NCBI RefSeq assembly: GCF_001028665.1
Contig: NZ_CP011504.1
Location: forward strand, 2,604,001 to 2,668,000
Length of the DNA: 64,000 bases
Source: Burkholderia pyrrocinia
GTDB taxonomy: Bacteria; Pseudomonadota; Gammaproteobacteria; Burkholderiales; Burkholderiaceae
Direction of reading: 5' to 3'
Of the stretch, positions 27,352 to 36,873 are shown piece by piece. Within the stretch, counting starts at the first letter, position 1; the number at the start of each line of letters is the position of its first letter. Both the position numbers and the translations under genes were made by a program. The notes under the pieces were generated by a model. The model was not told the origin of the DNA. It saw only the letters and a list, made by a program, of their open reading frames with translations, and searched no databases.

Positions 27352-28917
27352 TCAGAAGTGGTAGGTCGCCGTGGCCAGCACGTAGTCGCGATCGGCGAGC
27401 GGCCGCGTGGCAGGGTTCGGCGAACCGAGGAACTTCGCGTAGACGAGCGACAGCTGCAGGTTGCTCAGGCGCGTAAAGGTCACGCCGGCGGTCACGCGAT
27501 GGTCGCCCTGGCCCGTCAGCGAGCCGAGCGCGCCGGCGAGCGGCGACGTGCCCGTCAGGTCGTGCGTGTAGGTCAGCGGCACGTCGAGATCCCAGCCGTT
27601 GAACACGTTCTTGTAGCTGAGCGTCCACGCGATCTCCATCGCGAGCGCGTTGCGCGAATTCGCGAGCGTGGTCGACCCGTCGAGTTCCGAGATGCTGCCC
27701 GCGTGCACGTACGTGAGTTCGCCGACCAGCGACTGCGAGTTCGCGAGGAAGCTCGGCCCGATCGAGTAGATGCCGGACAGGTTGGTCTGCAGCACGTTCG
27801 CGCGCGTCGACTGCGGGCCCGTCGCGGTGTTGACGAGCACGGCCGCACCCTGGCGGTACGACACTTCGCCCGCGACGTTCACGGGGCCGACCTGCGTCGA
27901 GAAGCTCGCGCCGGTCAGCTTGATGTTGCTGAAATACTTCTGTTGGTACTGGAGCGTCGGGAAGAACGTCGTGACGACGCTCGGGTTCATGTCGTTGTAG
28001 TGCAGGTGGTACAGGCCTAGCTCGGTGTCGCCGAGCACGCGGAAGCGCGCGCCGATCCCCCACTGGTTGCGTGCGCTCGGCTTGTCGTCGGGGCCGCGCG
28101 GAATCTGCATCCCGCCCGGGCCGATGATGTACTGCGCGCCGGGGCCAACCACGTCCGAATAGCTCCAGTAGGTGCCCGGCGCGGTGAGGCGGTTCTCCTT
28201 GAACGCGAACTGGTAATACGCGAGCAGGCTGAAGTTCGGCGTGATCTGCCACTGCGTCGAGATCTGCGGCACGGGCAGCAGGATGTCCTTCACCTCGGCG
28301 CCGGCCATATACGACTTGGTCGCGTCGGCGGGGCCCTGCGCACCCGCGATGTTCGGGAAGAACAGGCTTTCGCCCCACGCGACGACCTGGTCGCCGACCT
28401 TCACGTTCAGGCTCGTCGAGCCGAGGTGGAACGTGTTGTACGCATACGCGGCGAGCAGCGTCGTGTGGCCGCCCGACCAGTAGCGCGCATCGCTCGTGAA
28501 GTTGTTGTACTGGCCCGAGTGGTTCACGGTGCCCGGCGCGTCGTTGTAGTTCGGGTGGTGGTACGCCTGGTCGTAGAACGTGTTCGCGCGGACGAACACA
28601 CCCCAGTCGTCGTGCTTCAGGTTCACTTCGCCGAGCAGGCTGACCTGGTTCTCGATCAGCTTGTTCTTCGCGAAGTTGCGGTCGCCGTCGTCGCCGTTGA
28701 TGTTCGCCGGCGTCAGCAGATTGCCGCTCGGTGCACGCGTGCGCATGCCGAGGCCGTAACTGAGCGTGAACGTGTAGTCCAGCGTCGTGTCGGCGCCAAG
28801 CTCGATCGTGCTGCCGGCGTGCGCGTTGGGAACGGCGCACGTCAGCAGCGCGGCGGCCAGCGTCGACAGCGTGGCGGTTGCCCGCTTGTCGGTACGGCGC
28901 GAAATCCGTTGATGCAT
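27352..28917 (-). CDS. DUF1302 family outer-membrane beta-barrel
   Basis: 521 residues with a signal peptide cut near AHAG (residues 32-35) and a long series of alternating amphipathic strands ending in the aromatic C-terminal signature YVLATATYHF. This fits an outer-membrane barrel read by the BAM machinery. DUF1302 proteins accompany DUF1329 and are thought to be channels for hydrophobic growth substrates. A GAGGAG RBS precedes the ATG at 28917. The 154 bp upstream (28918-29071) separates it from an SDR gene on the same strand and may hold the operon promoter; an AGGGAA...TTCCCT inverted pair is visible there. Confidence 0.87.
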   Translation of the reverse strand: MHQRISRRTDKRATATLSTLAAALLTCAVPNAHAGSTIELGADTTLDYTFTLSYGLGMRTRAPSGNLLTPANINGDDGDRNFAKNKLIENQVSLLGEVNLKHDDWGVFVRANTFYDQAYHHPNYNDAPGTVNHSGQYNNFTSDARYWSGGHTTLLAAYAYNTFHLGSTSLNVKVGDQVVAWGESLFFPNIAGAQGPADATKSYMAGAEVKDILLPVPQISTQWQITPNFSLLAYYQFAFKENRLTAPGTYWSYSDVVGPGAQYIIGPGGMQIPRGPDDKPSARNQWGIGARFRVLGDTELGLYHLHYNDMNPSVVTTFFPTLQYQQKYFSNIKLTGASFSTQVGPVNVAGEVSYRQGAAVLVNTATGPQSTRANVLQTNLSGIYSIGPSFLANSQSLVGELTYVHAGSISELDGSTTLANSRNALAMEIAWTLSYKNVFNGWDLDVPLTYTHDLTGTSPLAGALGSLTGQGDHRVTAGVTFTRLSNLQLSLVYAKFLGSPNPATRPLADRDYVLATATYHF

Positions 28918-29071
28918 GGTGTCTCCTCTTGGGGGTATCGACGACGGTCGACTATGTGTTGTCGTGAGAGGCAGAGTAGGGAGATCGCGGTAGCAGGGAA
29001 TCGTCGAAATGAACTAGATGACTTCCCTAGGACTGGAAACGATTAGCCCCGCACCGCTTGCATTGCGGGCA

Positions 29072-29851
29072 TCAACGCGCGGCCGCCTGCGCGGCGGTCA
29101 GGAACGCGGGCCGCTCGCCGCCGCCGTCGAGCCGCAGGTTCGTTCCCGACGTGTACGACGCGTCGGGCGACGCGAGGAACAGGCATGCGGATGCGACGTC
29201 GTCGGGCGTCGCGAGCCGCCCGGCGGGAATCGTCGCGCGGATCGCGTCGAGCGCCGTGTCGTCGCCGTAGTGGCCTTCGGTGGCCGATTCCGTCTGCACG
29301 AGGCTCGGGCTGATCGCGCACACGCGCACGCGCGGCGCCCACTCGACCGCGAGCGACGTGACCGCGTTGACGAGGCCCGCTTTCGCGGCGCCGTACGCGG
29401 CTGTGCCCGGCGACGGCCGCGACGCGCTGACGCTTGCGATGAACAGCATCACGCCGCCTTCGGGCTGCGGCTGCATGATCGCGTTCACGCGCTGCGCGAG
29501 TTGCAGCGGCGCGATCAGGTTCAGTCGCACGATCGATTCGGTGAAGCGCGGCGACGCGTCGGCCGCGAGCGCGAACGGCGAGCCGCCCGCGTTGTTGACG
29601 AGCACGTCGAGGCCGCCGGCTGCATCGCGGATCGTCGCGAGCATCGCGTCGACCTGCTCGATGTCGCGCAGGTCGGCCGCGACGAACGCCGCCGTGCGGC
29701 CGCCGGCCGAAGGCGGCGTATCGGGCGCGCTGCGTCCGCAGACGAACACGCGCGCCCCCGCCGCGAGAAACCGTTCGGCGATGCGCCCCCCGATGCCCTT
29801 GGTGCCGCCCGTCACGAGCACCGTCTTGCCGCTGTAGTCGAATCCGTTCAT
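29072..29851 (-). CDS. Short-chain dehydrogenase/reductase
   Basis: 259 residues. TGGTKGIGG cofactor loop at about 13-21, with Arg in VCGRSAPD suggesting NADP preference; NNAGGSPFALA; Ser in IASVSAS; YGAAK active site; closing SGTNLRLDGGGERPAFLT. The ATG at 29851 is preceded by a purine-rich stretch (GGAGGCTGACG on the minus strand). It is divergent from the TesD-type hydrolase with 139 bp between them. Probably a hydroxysteroid or hydroxyacyl-CoA dehydrogenase; no closer assignment is possible. Confidence 0.8.
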   Translation of the reverse strand: MNGFDYSGKTVLVTGGTKGIGGRIAERFLAAGARVFVCGRSAPDTPPSAGGRTAAFVAADLRDIEQVDAMLATIRDAAGGLDVLVNNAGGSPFALAADASPRFTESIVRLNLIAPLQLAQRVNAIMQPQPEGGVMLFIASVSASRPSPGTAAYGAAKAGLVNAVTSLAVEWAPRVRVCAISPSLVQTESATEGHYGDDTALDAIRATIPAGRLATPDDVASACLFLASPDASYTSGTNLRLDGGGERPAFLTAAQAAAR

Positions 29852-29990
29852 CGTCAGCCTCCGTTTCGGTGGGCCGATGATAGGAAGAAGCGCGCGCGGC
29901 TTCGTAGTCTGAAAGGATGATGCCGGCCGGCGCCGGCGGCGCAATCATCGTGGCCAGGCATCCATCGAACGACGAAGGAGACAACCCGCG

Positions 29991-30827
29991 ATGACGATCC
30001 CCACGACGCCGCCGGCCGGCATCTTCACCGACGTACCGGGCGGCTTGCGCCTGCACCACTACGAGGCGGGCGAGGGCCGGCCGGTGGTGTTCATCCACGG
30101 CAGCGGGCCGGGCGCCAGCGGCTTCAGCAACTTCAAGCACAACGTCCCGGCGTTCGCGGCGGCGGGCTATCGCGCGATCGTCGTCGACCTGCCCGGCTAC
30201 GGGCAATCGTCGAAACCGTCCGACGTCGCCTATACGCTCGATTTCTTCGTCGGCGCGCTGCATGCGCAGCTCGACGCGCTCGGCATCGGGCCGGCCGTGC
30301 TGCTCGGCAACTCGCTCGGCGGCGCGATCGCGCTGAAATACGCGCTCGACTATCCGGACGAAGTCGACGGGCTGATCATGATGGCGCCGGGCGGCGTCGA
30401 GGATCGCGACACCTATTTCCGGATGGAAGGGATCCAGCGCATGGTGAAGCTGTTCACCAATCGCCAGATGAATGACGACACGATGCGCGAGCTGCTGACG
30501 CTGCTCGTGCACGACCCGGCGATCGTCACCGACGCGCTCGTTGCCGAGCGGATGAAGGTGTGCGTCGAACAGCCGACCGAAGTGCTGTCGACGATGAGCG
30601 TGCCGAACCTGACCGACGCGCTCGGTGACCTGCGCAGTCCGGTGCTCGGTTTCTGGGGCACGGACGACCGCTTCAATCCGGTCGGCGGTGCGCTGAAGTT
30701 CCTCGAACGCTGCCGCGACGCGCGCTTCGTGCTGATGAACCGGTGCGGCCACTGGGTGATGGTGGAACACGCCGCTTACTTCAATCGGGAATGCCTCGAT
30801 TTTCTTGCGACGCGGAATACGCGATAA
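29991..30827 (+). CDS. tesD: TesD/HsaD-type C-C bond hydrolase (meta-cleavage product hydrolase)
   Basis: 278-residue alpha/beta hydrolase. HGSGPGASG oxyanion loop typical of MCP hydrolases, nucleophile Ser108 in LLGNSLGGAIALKYALD, Asp in GTDDRFNPVGG and His in RCGHWVMVEHA. Members cleave the ring-opened product of extradiol dioxygenases; in testosterone degraders TesD splits off the four-ring-carbon hydroxydienoate that TesE then hydrates. tesE, F and G lie on the other strand 4 kb away, consistent with one pathway. RBS GAAGGAG at 29974-29980. The dioxygenase partner (TesB) is not in the window. Confidence 0.83.
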   Translation: MTIPTTPPAGIFTDVPGGLRLHHYEAGEGRPVVFIHGSGPGASGFSNFKHNVPAFAAAGYRAIVVDLPGYGQSSKPSDVAYTLDFFVGALHAQLDALGIGPAVLLGNSLGGAIALKYALDYPDEVDGLIMMAPGGVEDRDTYFRMEGIQRMVKLFTNRQMNDDTMRELLTLLVHDPAIVTDALVAERMKVCVEQPTEVLSTMSVPNLTDALGDLRSPVLGFWGTDDRFNPVGGALKFLERCRDARFVLMNRCGHWVMVEHAAYFNRECLDFLATRNTR

Positions 30828-30888
30828 CGCCGGATGCCCTTGAAGGCCGCCCCGGCATGGGCCGCCCATCCGAATCCACGGAGACACC

Positions 30889-31677
30889 ATGAAACTCATC
30901 GAAGAACTGTTCGACCTGCGCGGCAAGGTGGCCGCGATCACCGGCGGCGCGCGCGGTATCGGCGCGGAAACGGCGCGCACGCTGGCCGCGGCCGGCGCGA
31001 GCGTCGCGATCCTCGACGTGCTGTCGCAGCCGGCGGAAGCGCTGGTCGAGGAAATCCGCGCGCAGGGCGGCGAGGCCGCGTTCTGGTCGCTCGACGTGAC
31101 GCAGGAGGCCAACGTGTCGCGCGTGTTCGGCGAGATCGTCGCGCGCTTCGGGCGCCTCGACGTGCTCGTGAACAACGCGGGTATCGAAGGGCACAACGTG
31201 CCGACGCACGAACTCACGCTCGCGCAATGGCAGCGCGTGCAGGACGTGAACGTCAACGGCGTGTTCCTGTGCACGCGCGCGGCGATTCCGCATATCGACG
31301 CGGCCGGCGGCGGGTCGATCGTGAACCTGTCGTCGATGTACGGGATCGTCGGCGGCCCCGACGTGCCCGCGTATCACGCGTCGAAGGCCGCGGTGCGGAT
31401 GATGGCGAAGGTCGACGCGATGCTGTATGCGGCGAAGAACATCCGCGCGAACTCGGTCCACCCCGGCTATATCCGCACGCCGATGCTCGAGGATGCGTTC
31501 CGACAGATGGGGCAGGACCCCGACAACGTGTTCGGTTATCTGCAGACGCACGTGCCGATGGCGAAGATCGGCAGCCCGCGCGACATCGCGGCCGGCATCC
31601 TGTATCTCGTGTCGCCGGCCGGCCGTTACGTGACCGGCGCGGAACTCGTGATCGACGGCGGGTACACCGCGCGCTGA
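30889..31677 (+). CDS. Short-chain dehydrogenase/reductase
   Basis: 262 residues: [10 protein letters not shown] at 19-28, Asp in [10 protein letters not shown] (NAD preference), [36 protein letters not shown], and [14 protein letters not shown] for the substrate lid. The RTPM lid motif and HPGY are common in 3alpha/20beta- and 7-hydroxysteroid dehydrogenases. It follows tesD by 61 bp with a GGAGACACC RBS. Likely a hydroxysteroid dehydrogenase acting on the ring system before or after cleavage, but the family is too broad to be sure. Confidence 0.82.
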   Translation: MKLIEELFDLRGKVAAITGGARGIGAETARTLAAAGASVAILDVLSQPAEALVEEIRAQGGEAAFWSLDVTQEANVSRVFGEIVARFGRLDVLVNNAGIEGHNVPTHELTLAQWQRVQDVNVNGVFLCTRAAIPHIDAAGGGSIVNLSSMYGIVGGPDVPAYHASKAAVRMMAKVDAMLYAAKNIRANSVHPGYIRTPMLEDAFRQMGQDPDNVFGYLQTHVPMAKIGSPRDIAAGILYLVSPAGRYVTGAELVIDGGYTAR

Positions 31678-31715
31678 CGCGACACGGTACGCGCAACGGA
31701 ACAGGAGGCAGGCAA

Positions 31716-32465
31716 TTGAAAGTGCTCGTGGCAGTGAAACGCGTGGTCGACGCGAACGTGAAGGTCGGCGTGAAATCCGACCGGACCGGCGTCGACATCG
31801 CGAACGTGAAGATGTCGATGAACCCGTTCGACGAGATCGCGGTGGAAGAGGCCGTGCGGTTGAAGGAGGCCGGTGTCGCGACCGAGGTGGTCGCCGTGTC
31901 GGTCGGCGTCGCGCAGGCGCAGGAGACGTTGCGCACGGCGCTCGCGATCGGCGCGGATCGCGCGATCCTCGTCGAATCGAATGAAGGCGTCGAGCCGCTC
32001 GGTGTCGCGAAGGTGCTGAAGGTGCTGGTCGATCGGGAGCAGCCTTCGCTCGTGATCCTCGGCAAGCAGGCGATCGATGACGATTCGAACCAGACCGGGC
32101 AGATGCTGGCCGCGCTCGCGGGTCTGCCGCAGGCGACGTTCGCGTCGAAGGTGGCGATCGCCGACGGCCGCGCGACGGTTGCGCGCGAAGTCGACGGCGG
32201 CGCGGAAACGCTGTCGCTTCAACTGCCGGCCGTGGTGACCGCGGACCTGCGTTTGAACGAACCGCGCTACGTGACGCTGCCGAACATCATGAAGGCGAAG
32301 AAGAAACCGCTGGAAGTCGTGAAGCCGGAAGACCTTGGCGTGGATGTGACGCCGCGCGTGAAGGTGCTAAAGGTGAACGAGCCGCCGAAGCGCGCGGCCG
32401 GCGTGAAGGTGCCGGACGTGCAGACGCTGGTCGGGAAGCTGAAGACCGAAGCCAAGGTGCTGTAA
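31716..32465 (+). CDS. etfB: Electron transfer flavoprotein beta subunit
   Basis: 249 residues. Starts [19 protein letters not shown]; the family signature region is [22 protein letters not shown]. It binds AMP and forms the FAD heterodimer with EtfA, moving electrons from acyl-CoA dehydrogenases to ETF-quinone oxidoreductase. The start is TTG at 31716, with AGGAGG at 31703-31708; no ATG fits the family N-terminus. Linked to etfA by 21 bp. Placement inside the steroid region suggests service to the two heteromeric dehydrogenases at 2-9 kb. Confidence 0.93.
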   Translation: MKVLVAVKRVVDANVKVGVKSDRTGVDIANVKMSMNPFDEIAVEEAVRLKEAGVATEVVAVSVGVAQAQETLRTALAIGADRAILVESNEGVEPLGVAKVLKVLVDREQPSLVILGKQAIDDDSNQTGQMLAALAGLPQATFASKVAIADGRATVAREVDGGAETLSLQLPAVVTADLRLNEPRYVTLPNIMKAKKKPLEVVKPEDLGVDVTPRVKVLKVNEPPKRAAGVKVPDVQTLVGKLKTEAKVL

Positions 32466-32486
32466 CAGGGAAGGGAACGCAACGAA

Positions 32487-33431
32487 ATGACGATTCTGGT
32501 AATCGCGGAACACGACAATGCTTCGATCAAGGCCGCTACGTTGAATGCGGTGGCGGCGGCTCAGGCGCTTGGTGCAGCGGGCGGCGGCGATATTCACGTG
32601 TTGGTTGCGGGACACAACGCACAGGCAGCGGCGGACGCAGCAGCGAAGATCGCCGGTGTTTCGAAGGTGCTGCTGGCCGACGCGCCGCAGCTCGAAGCGG
32701 GTCTGGCGGAGAACGTCGAAGCGACTGTGATGAACGTCGCGAAGACTTACTCGCACATCCTCGCGCCGGCGACGGCCTACGGCAAGAACGTCGCACCGCG
32801 TATCGCCGCGAAGCTGGACGTCGCGCAGATCTCGGACATCACGGCGGTCGATTCGGCCGATACGTTCGAACGCCCGATCTACGCAGGCAACGCGATCGCG
32901 ACGGTGCAGTCGACCGATCCGGTCAAGGTGATCACGGTGCGTGCGACGGGTTTCGATCCGGTTGCGGCCGTTGGCGGCAGCGCAGCGGTCGAGAAGAACG
33001 AAGCGGCGGCCGACGCAGGCAAGTCGCAGTTCGTGAGCCGTGAAGTGACGAAGCTGGACCGTCCGGAGCTCACCGGCGCGAACATCGTCGTGTCGGGCGG
33101 GCGCGGCCTCGGCAGCGGCGAAAACTACACGAAGGTGCTGGAGCCGCTGGCCGACAAGTTGCACGCCGCACTCGGCGCGTCGCGTGCGGCAGTCGACGCG
33201 GGCTACGTGCCGAACGACTACCAGGTCGGCCAGACCGGCAAGATCGTCGCGCCGCAGCTGTACATCGCGGTGGGCATCTCGGGTGCGATCCAGCATCTGG
33301 CCGGCATGAAGGATTCGAAGGTGATCGTCGCGATCAACAAGGATCCGGAAGCGCCGATCTTCAGCGTGGCCGATTATGGCCTCGTCGGCGATCTGTTCAC
33401 GCTCGTGCCGGAAGCGGTCGCGGCGCTCTGA
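32487..33431 (+). CDS. etfA: Electron transfer flavoprotein alpha subunit
   Basis: 314 residues. [25 protein letters not shown] at the N-terminus and the FAD-binding C-terminal domain with [49 protein letters not shown] and [22 protein letters not shown], all standard. The G+C and codon use of etfA look slightly different from the genes before it (fewer C-ending codons in the first third), which may reflect expression level. A hexapeptide-repeat gene follows after two bases. Confidence 0.95.
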   Translation: MTILVIAEHDNASIKAATLNAVAAAQALGAAGGGDIHVLVAGHNAQAAADAAAKIAGVSKVLLADAPQLEAGLAENVEATVMNVAKTYSHILAPATAYGKNVAPRIAAKLDVAQISDITAVDSADTFERPIYAGNAIATVQSTDPVKVITVRATGFDPVAAVGGSAAVEKNEAAADAGKSQFVSREVTKLDRPELTGANIVVSGGRGLGSGENYTKVLEPLADKLHAALGASRAAVDAGYVPNDYQVGQTGKIVAPQLYIAVGISGAIQHLAGMKDSKVIVAINKDPEAPIFSVADYGLVGDLFTLVPEAVAAL

Positions 33432-33433
33432 CG

Positions 33434-33961
33434 ATGCCGCTGTTCGAATTCAACGGGATGCGGCCGCGCGTCGATCCGTTCGCGTATGTCGACCCGAGCG
33501 CGGTCGTGATCGGCGACGTGACGATCGGCGCGCGCTGCTACATCGGCCCGCATGCGAGCGTGCGCGGCGACTTCGGCGCGATCGTCGTCGCCGACGGCAG
33601 CAACGTGCAGGACGGCTGCGTGCTGCATGTCGGGATCGGCGAGACGTGCCGGCTCGGCGTCAACAGCCACGTCGGCCATGGTGCGATCGTGCATGGCGCG
33701 ACACTCGAACCGGACACGATGATCGGGATGAATGCGGTCGTGATGGACGGCGCAACGATCGGCGCGACGACGATCGTCGCCGCGTGCGCGTTCGTGAAGG
33801 CCGGGTACGACGTGCCGCGCGGCGTGCTGCTCGCGGGCGTGCCGGGGCGCGTCGTGCGGCGGCTGAGCGACGCGGAGATCGACGCGAAGGCGAATGGCAC
33901 GCGGATCTATCAGCAGTTGGCGGCGGATTGTTTGAGGACGATCCGGCGGATCGACGGGTGA
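33434..33961 (+). CDS. Gamma-carbonic-anhydrase-like/PaaY-type hexapeptide protein
   Basis: 175 residues with left-handed beta-helix repeats (YVDPSAVVIGDVTIGARCYIGPHASVRGDFG, then NVQDGCVLH). The metal His set is represented by CVLHVG and NSHVGHGAIVHGATLEP. Members are either gamma-class carbonic anhydrases or, like PaaY, thioesterases that rescue CoA from dead-end esters in aromatic catabolism. The two-base spacing to etfA places it in a catabolic operon and slightly favours the PaaY-type role; sequence alone does not decide. Confidence 0.8.
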   Translation: MPLFEFNGMRPRVDPFAYVDPSAVVIGDVTIGARCYIGPHASVRGDFGAIVVADGSNVQDGCVLHVGIGETCRLGVNSHVGHGAIVHGATLEPDTMIGMNAVVMDGATIGATTIVAACAFVKAGYDVPRGVLLAGVPGRVVRRLSDAEIDAKANGTRIYQQLAADCLRTIRRIDG

Positions 33962-34042
33962 GCGGGGCGGTATCGAACGATTGCGTCACACATCGCCGTT
34001 GGCTTAAGATCGGCAGCAGTTCATCCCACGCCTTCAGCGCCA

Positions 34043-34291
34043 ATGAAAACGAGCATAAGCCTGCGGGTCGCCGTCATTACCTCCGCCTTTGCGGTGTTCA
34101 ACGCTTACATGCACATCCAGCAGTTCATCAGCGGCTGCATATGGGTCAGGGGCCATCACCGCTGCAGTTTCGAAAACAGCACGAATTTCGAAGGCTGGAT
34201 GGATCTCGACCTGCTGATCACGTGTTGCTGGGTTGCCGCCGCCGTAGTGAGCTGGGTGACCGTCGCACAGGCGGGGAGGAAACCGGGGTAA
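34043..34291 (+). CDS. Small predicted membrane protein, function unknown
   Basis: 82 residues, starting MKTSISLRVAVITSAFAVFNAY, with one hydrophobic segment at the N-terminus and a second near 58-75 (LLITCCWVAAAVVSWVTVA). Four cysteines and a HHRC motif between them could bind metal. GC is lower than in the flanks and there is no clear RBS. I do not recognise the family. Confidence 0.5.
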   Translation: MKTSISLRVAVITSAFAVFNAYMHIQQFISGCIWVRGHHRCSFENSTNFEGWMDLDLLITCCWVAAAVVSWVTVAQAGRKPG

Positions 34292-34589
34292 CTGTGCGAC
34301 CCCCGTGTTCGATGAAACGAACGCGACATAAAGCTCGATCGAATCAGCTCTGTCAATCCGTGACAACGCGTATTCGCCGATCGATGGCGAAGCCGTTTCC
34401 GATCCATTCGAACCGGAAATGAACTCGCGAGGTGCTGTCGGCGGGAGAGATCATGGCGATCCTTGGCGACAGAAGCCGGTGAGCGCGGCACGTGCGACGC
34501 GTTCGGACCGGTCGTCAATCGTTGTGTTTTTTCCTTCCCTGCCGGGATAATTGACCGGCGTCGCGCGCGATGCGCGAGGGGAGGCTCCC
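34292..34589. other. Intergenic stretch without a gene
   Basis: Open frames here are short and unlike proteins. Near the right end TTGTGT, 18 bases and GATAAT (about 34521-34550) could be a weak promoter for the small membrane protein at 34590. Confidence 0.4.
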
Positions 34590-34889
34590 ATGCAATTTCC
34601 GACGGGATCGGTGGTCGCGCTCAGTTCGGCAGCCGCGACGATGTTTTCGATGGGCATGCTGTTTCTCGGCTACTGGGGATGGCACGAGCCGCTGCCCTGG
34701 CGGTTCGGCGACTACATCGTGATCCTGCCCGCACTGTCGGGCTTCGCGTGCCTCGCCAGCGTGCCGTTTCTCGCGACATCGCCGATGAAAACACCCGACG
34801 ACGAGACGCGGATGTTCGTCGCGCGGCGCGTGTTTCTGTGCGGCGCGAGTGCGGTGTGGTGTGCGATCGTCGCGTCGCTGTTCGCGTGA
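34590..34889 (+). CDS. Small predicted membrane protein, function unknown
   Basis: 99 residues from ATG 34590 (GAGGGGAGG at 34576-34584). Three hydrophobic stretches: VVALSSAAATMFSMGMLFLGY, YIVILPALSGFACLASVPFL and FLCGASAVWCAIVASLFA, so three transmembrane helices with short polar linkers. No known motif. In-frame sequence upstream (MTGVARDARGEA) is less protein-like than the chosen start. Confidence 0.6.
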   Translation: MQFPTGSVVALSSAAATMFSMGMLFLGYWGWHEPLPWRFGDYIVILPALSGFACLASVPFLATSPMKTPDDETRMFVARRVFLCGASAVWCAIVASLFA

Positions 34890-35068
34890 GATCCGGATGT
34901 GGCGACGGTGGCCGGAATCGCCTGCGTCGAGCGGTTCGAAACGTCATGCGTGGGGCCGGAACGCACGGGTTTTACGCGTCGAACCGGGCCGCAGTTCCGG
35001 CTTTGATTTCCCCGATGCCGTGCACTAGATTCGAAGAATTCATGTGTCACAGCGCGCGAGGTGGAGCC

Positions 35069-35713
35069 ATGACTCCGTGGGAAATTCAGGGTACCGAAAT
35101 GATCAGTTGCAATTGCTCATACGGTTGTCCTTGCCAGTTCAATGCGTTGCCGACCAACGGCAATTGCGAAGCGATGGGCGCGATATCGATCGACGGCGGC
35201 CACTACGGCGACGTGGTGCTCGACGGTGTCAGGATCGCGGTCGTGTTTCAGTGGCCGGGGCCGGTCCACGAAGGCAAGGGCAAGTGCCAGCCGATCGTCG
35301 ACGAGCGTGCCAGTCCGGCACAGCGCGAAGCGGTGCTGAAGATCATGACCGGTCAGGATACCGATCCGTTTGCGACGATGTTCTCGGTATATGCGTCGAC
35401 GCTCGATCACGCGTTCGAGCCGATCTTCACGAGGATCGACTTCGACGTCGATGTCGATGCGCGGCGCGGCCGGATTCATGTCGAAGGCGTGTTCGACGTC
35501 GCGGGCGAACCGATCCTCAACCCGGTGTCGGGCGCCGAGCATCGCGTGCGGATCGACCTGCCGCAGGGTTTCGAATACGAGCTGGCCGAGATCGGTTCGG
35601 GTTCGGGGCGCTCGCAAGGCAATATCGCGTTGAATCTCGACGGAACCTACGCGCAGTTCGCGCGGCTGCACCTGAACAACCACGGGCTGATCCGGCATCG
35701 CGCCGCCGCATGA
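35069..35713 (+). CDS. DUF1326 family Cys-rich protein
   Basis: 214 residues. The N-terminus has a dense cysteine cluster, ISCNCSYGCPCQFNALPTNGNC, likely to bind a metal ion or cofactor, followed by an all-beta domain. No signal peptide, so cytoplasmic. GAGGTGGAG lies just before the ATG at 35069. The stop overlaps the start of the DUF2182 membrane gene by ATGA; DUF1326 and DUF2182 genes occur side by side in many proteobacteria. No biochemical function is known to me. Confidence 0.82.
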   Translation: MTPWEIQGTEMISCNCSYGCPCQFNALPTNGNCEAMGAISIDGGHYGDVVLDGVRIAVVFQWPGPVHEGKGKCQPIVDERASPAQREAVLKIMTGQDTDPFATMFSVYASTLDHAFEPIFTRIDFDVDVDARRGRIHVEGVFDVAGEPILNPVSGAEHRVRIDLPQGFEYELAEIGSGSGRSQGNIALNLDGTYAQFARLHLNNHGLIRHRAAA

Positions 35714-36501
35714 CTCCGTTCGACACCTGGCTCGGGCGCGAGCGCGTCGTTACGCTGCTCGGCATGGCCGCGCTCGTCGGCGTGTGCTGGTTCTACCTGT
35801 GGACGGGCGCGGGAACCGGCATGTCGGCGCTGGACATGACGACGGTCGCGCTCTTCCCGCATCGGCTGACGGGCGACATGGGCAGCATGGATCCGTCGCT
35901 GCCGACCGTGATCGTGATGTGGTGGGTGATGATGATCGCGATGATGACGCCCAGCGCGGCGCCGCTCGTGATGCTGTACCGGCGCGTGCTGCGGCATCAC
36001 GGCGCGGACGGTTCGGGGGCCGCGTTCACGTCCGTGTCGCTGCTGGCCGGTTATCTGACCGCATGGCTCGCGTTCTCGATCGGCGCGGCGTTGCTTCAGT
36101 TGCTGCTGCAGCCGGCCGGGCTGATCTCCGCGATGATGCTGTGGTCGAAGAGCGCCGTTCTTTCCGCGGTCGTTCTCGCGCTGGCCGGGCTCTATCAATT
36201 CTCGCCGCTGAAACGCGCGTGTCTTCGGCAATGCCGCGCGCCGGCCGGCTTTCTTGTCGCGCACTGGCGTCGGGGCGTCATCGGCAGTTTCCTGCTCGGC
36301 GCACGCCACGGCATGTATTGCGTGGGCTGCTGCTGGTTGCTGATGGCGCTGCTGTTCGTCGGCGGCGTGATGAATGTCGTCTGGATTGCCGCGCTGTCGC
36401 TGTTCGTGTTCGCGGAAAAAGTCCTGCCCGGCGGCGATCTTGTCGGGCGCGTGCTGGGCGTCGTGCTGATTGCCTGGGCCGGTGTGACGTTGCTTGTTTG
36501 A
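35710..36501 (+). CDS. DUF2182 family integral membrane protein, predicted metal binding
   Basis: 263 residues with about seven hydrophobic segments. Conserved features: MWWVMMIAMMTPSAAPLVMLY in an early helix, HGMYCVGCCWLLMALLFVGG with a C-x2-C-C cluster, and FAEKVLPGG in a late loop. The Met-rich helix and the Cys cluster suggest copper or another soft metal. Translationally coupled to the Cys-rich DUF1326 protein, so the two probably act together, one at the membrane and one in the cytoplasm. Confidence 0.82.
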   Translation: MTPFDTWLGRERVVTLLGMAALVGVCWFYLWTGAGTGMSALDMTTVALFPHRLTGDMGSMDPSLPTVIVMWWVMMIAMMTPSAAPLVMLYRRVLRHHGADGSGAAFTSVSLLAGYLTAWLAFSIGAALLQLLLQPAGLISAMMLWSKSAVLSAVVLALAGLYQFSPLKRACLRQCRAPAGFLVAHWRRGVIGSFLLGARHGMYCVGCCWLLMALLFVGGVMNVVWIAALSLFVFAEKVLPGGDLVGRVLGVVLIAWAGVTLLV

Positions 36502-36873
36502 ACGGCCATCCGGGTTCGCCAGTCATCCGCGATGCGCGATTTCCACGCGCAACGGAAACGTCTTCGGGCAACGGGAGACTTTCGATGAGGCAGCGGCATG
36601 CGCGAGCTGCCTCGACTGGAGCAAGCGACGTGCGGTCACGGCCGGCCTTTCACCATTCATGCTACGTAACGCCGGGCCGATGTTACGTCAGCGTCGCGGG
36701 GACGCAAGGGCGGATCGAACGGCAGAGCCGGGCCCGCATGCGATGCGTCGTGCCGGAAAGTGCCGTCGGCAAAGCCGCTGCGGCTCGGTTGCTGAATTGT
36801 TAACGAAGCCGATGAAGGTGGCACGGTAGATGCTTGCTGGAAGGTTCGCGCTGAATAGCTGACGGGGACTTCC
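36502..36873. other. Intergenic region upstream of the collagen-like gene
   Basis: 372 bp without a credible gene. It contains the inverted repeat ACGTAAC...GTTACGT (about 36664-36690, eleven-base spacer), a possible regulator site, and a GTTAAC motif close to 36800. No promoter with good -35 and -10 boxes stands out. Confidence 0.4.

Noticed and set aside
25928..28840. A 970-residue minus-strand frame joining DUF1329 to sequence upstream
   Set aside because: Only the last 460 residues resemble protein. The upstream part is the wrong frame of the DUF1302 gene, and a good RBS sits before ATG 27310.
28918..29990. A common regulator motif in front of DUF1302 and in the SDR/tesD divergent region
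   Set aside because: Only loose similarity (CTTC/CTTTC followed by an ACT core) could be found by eye; not enough to call a site without a motif search.
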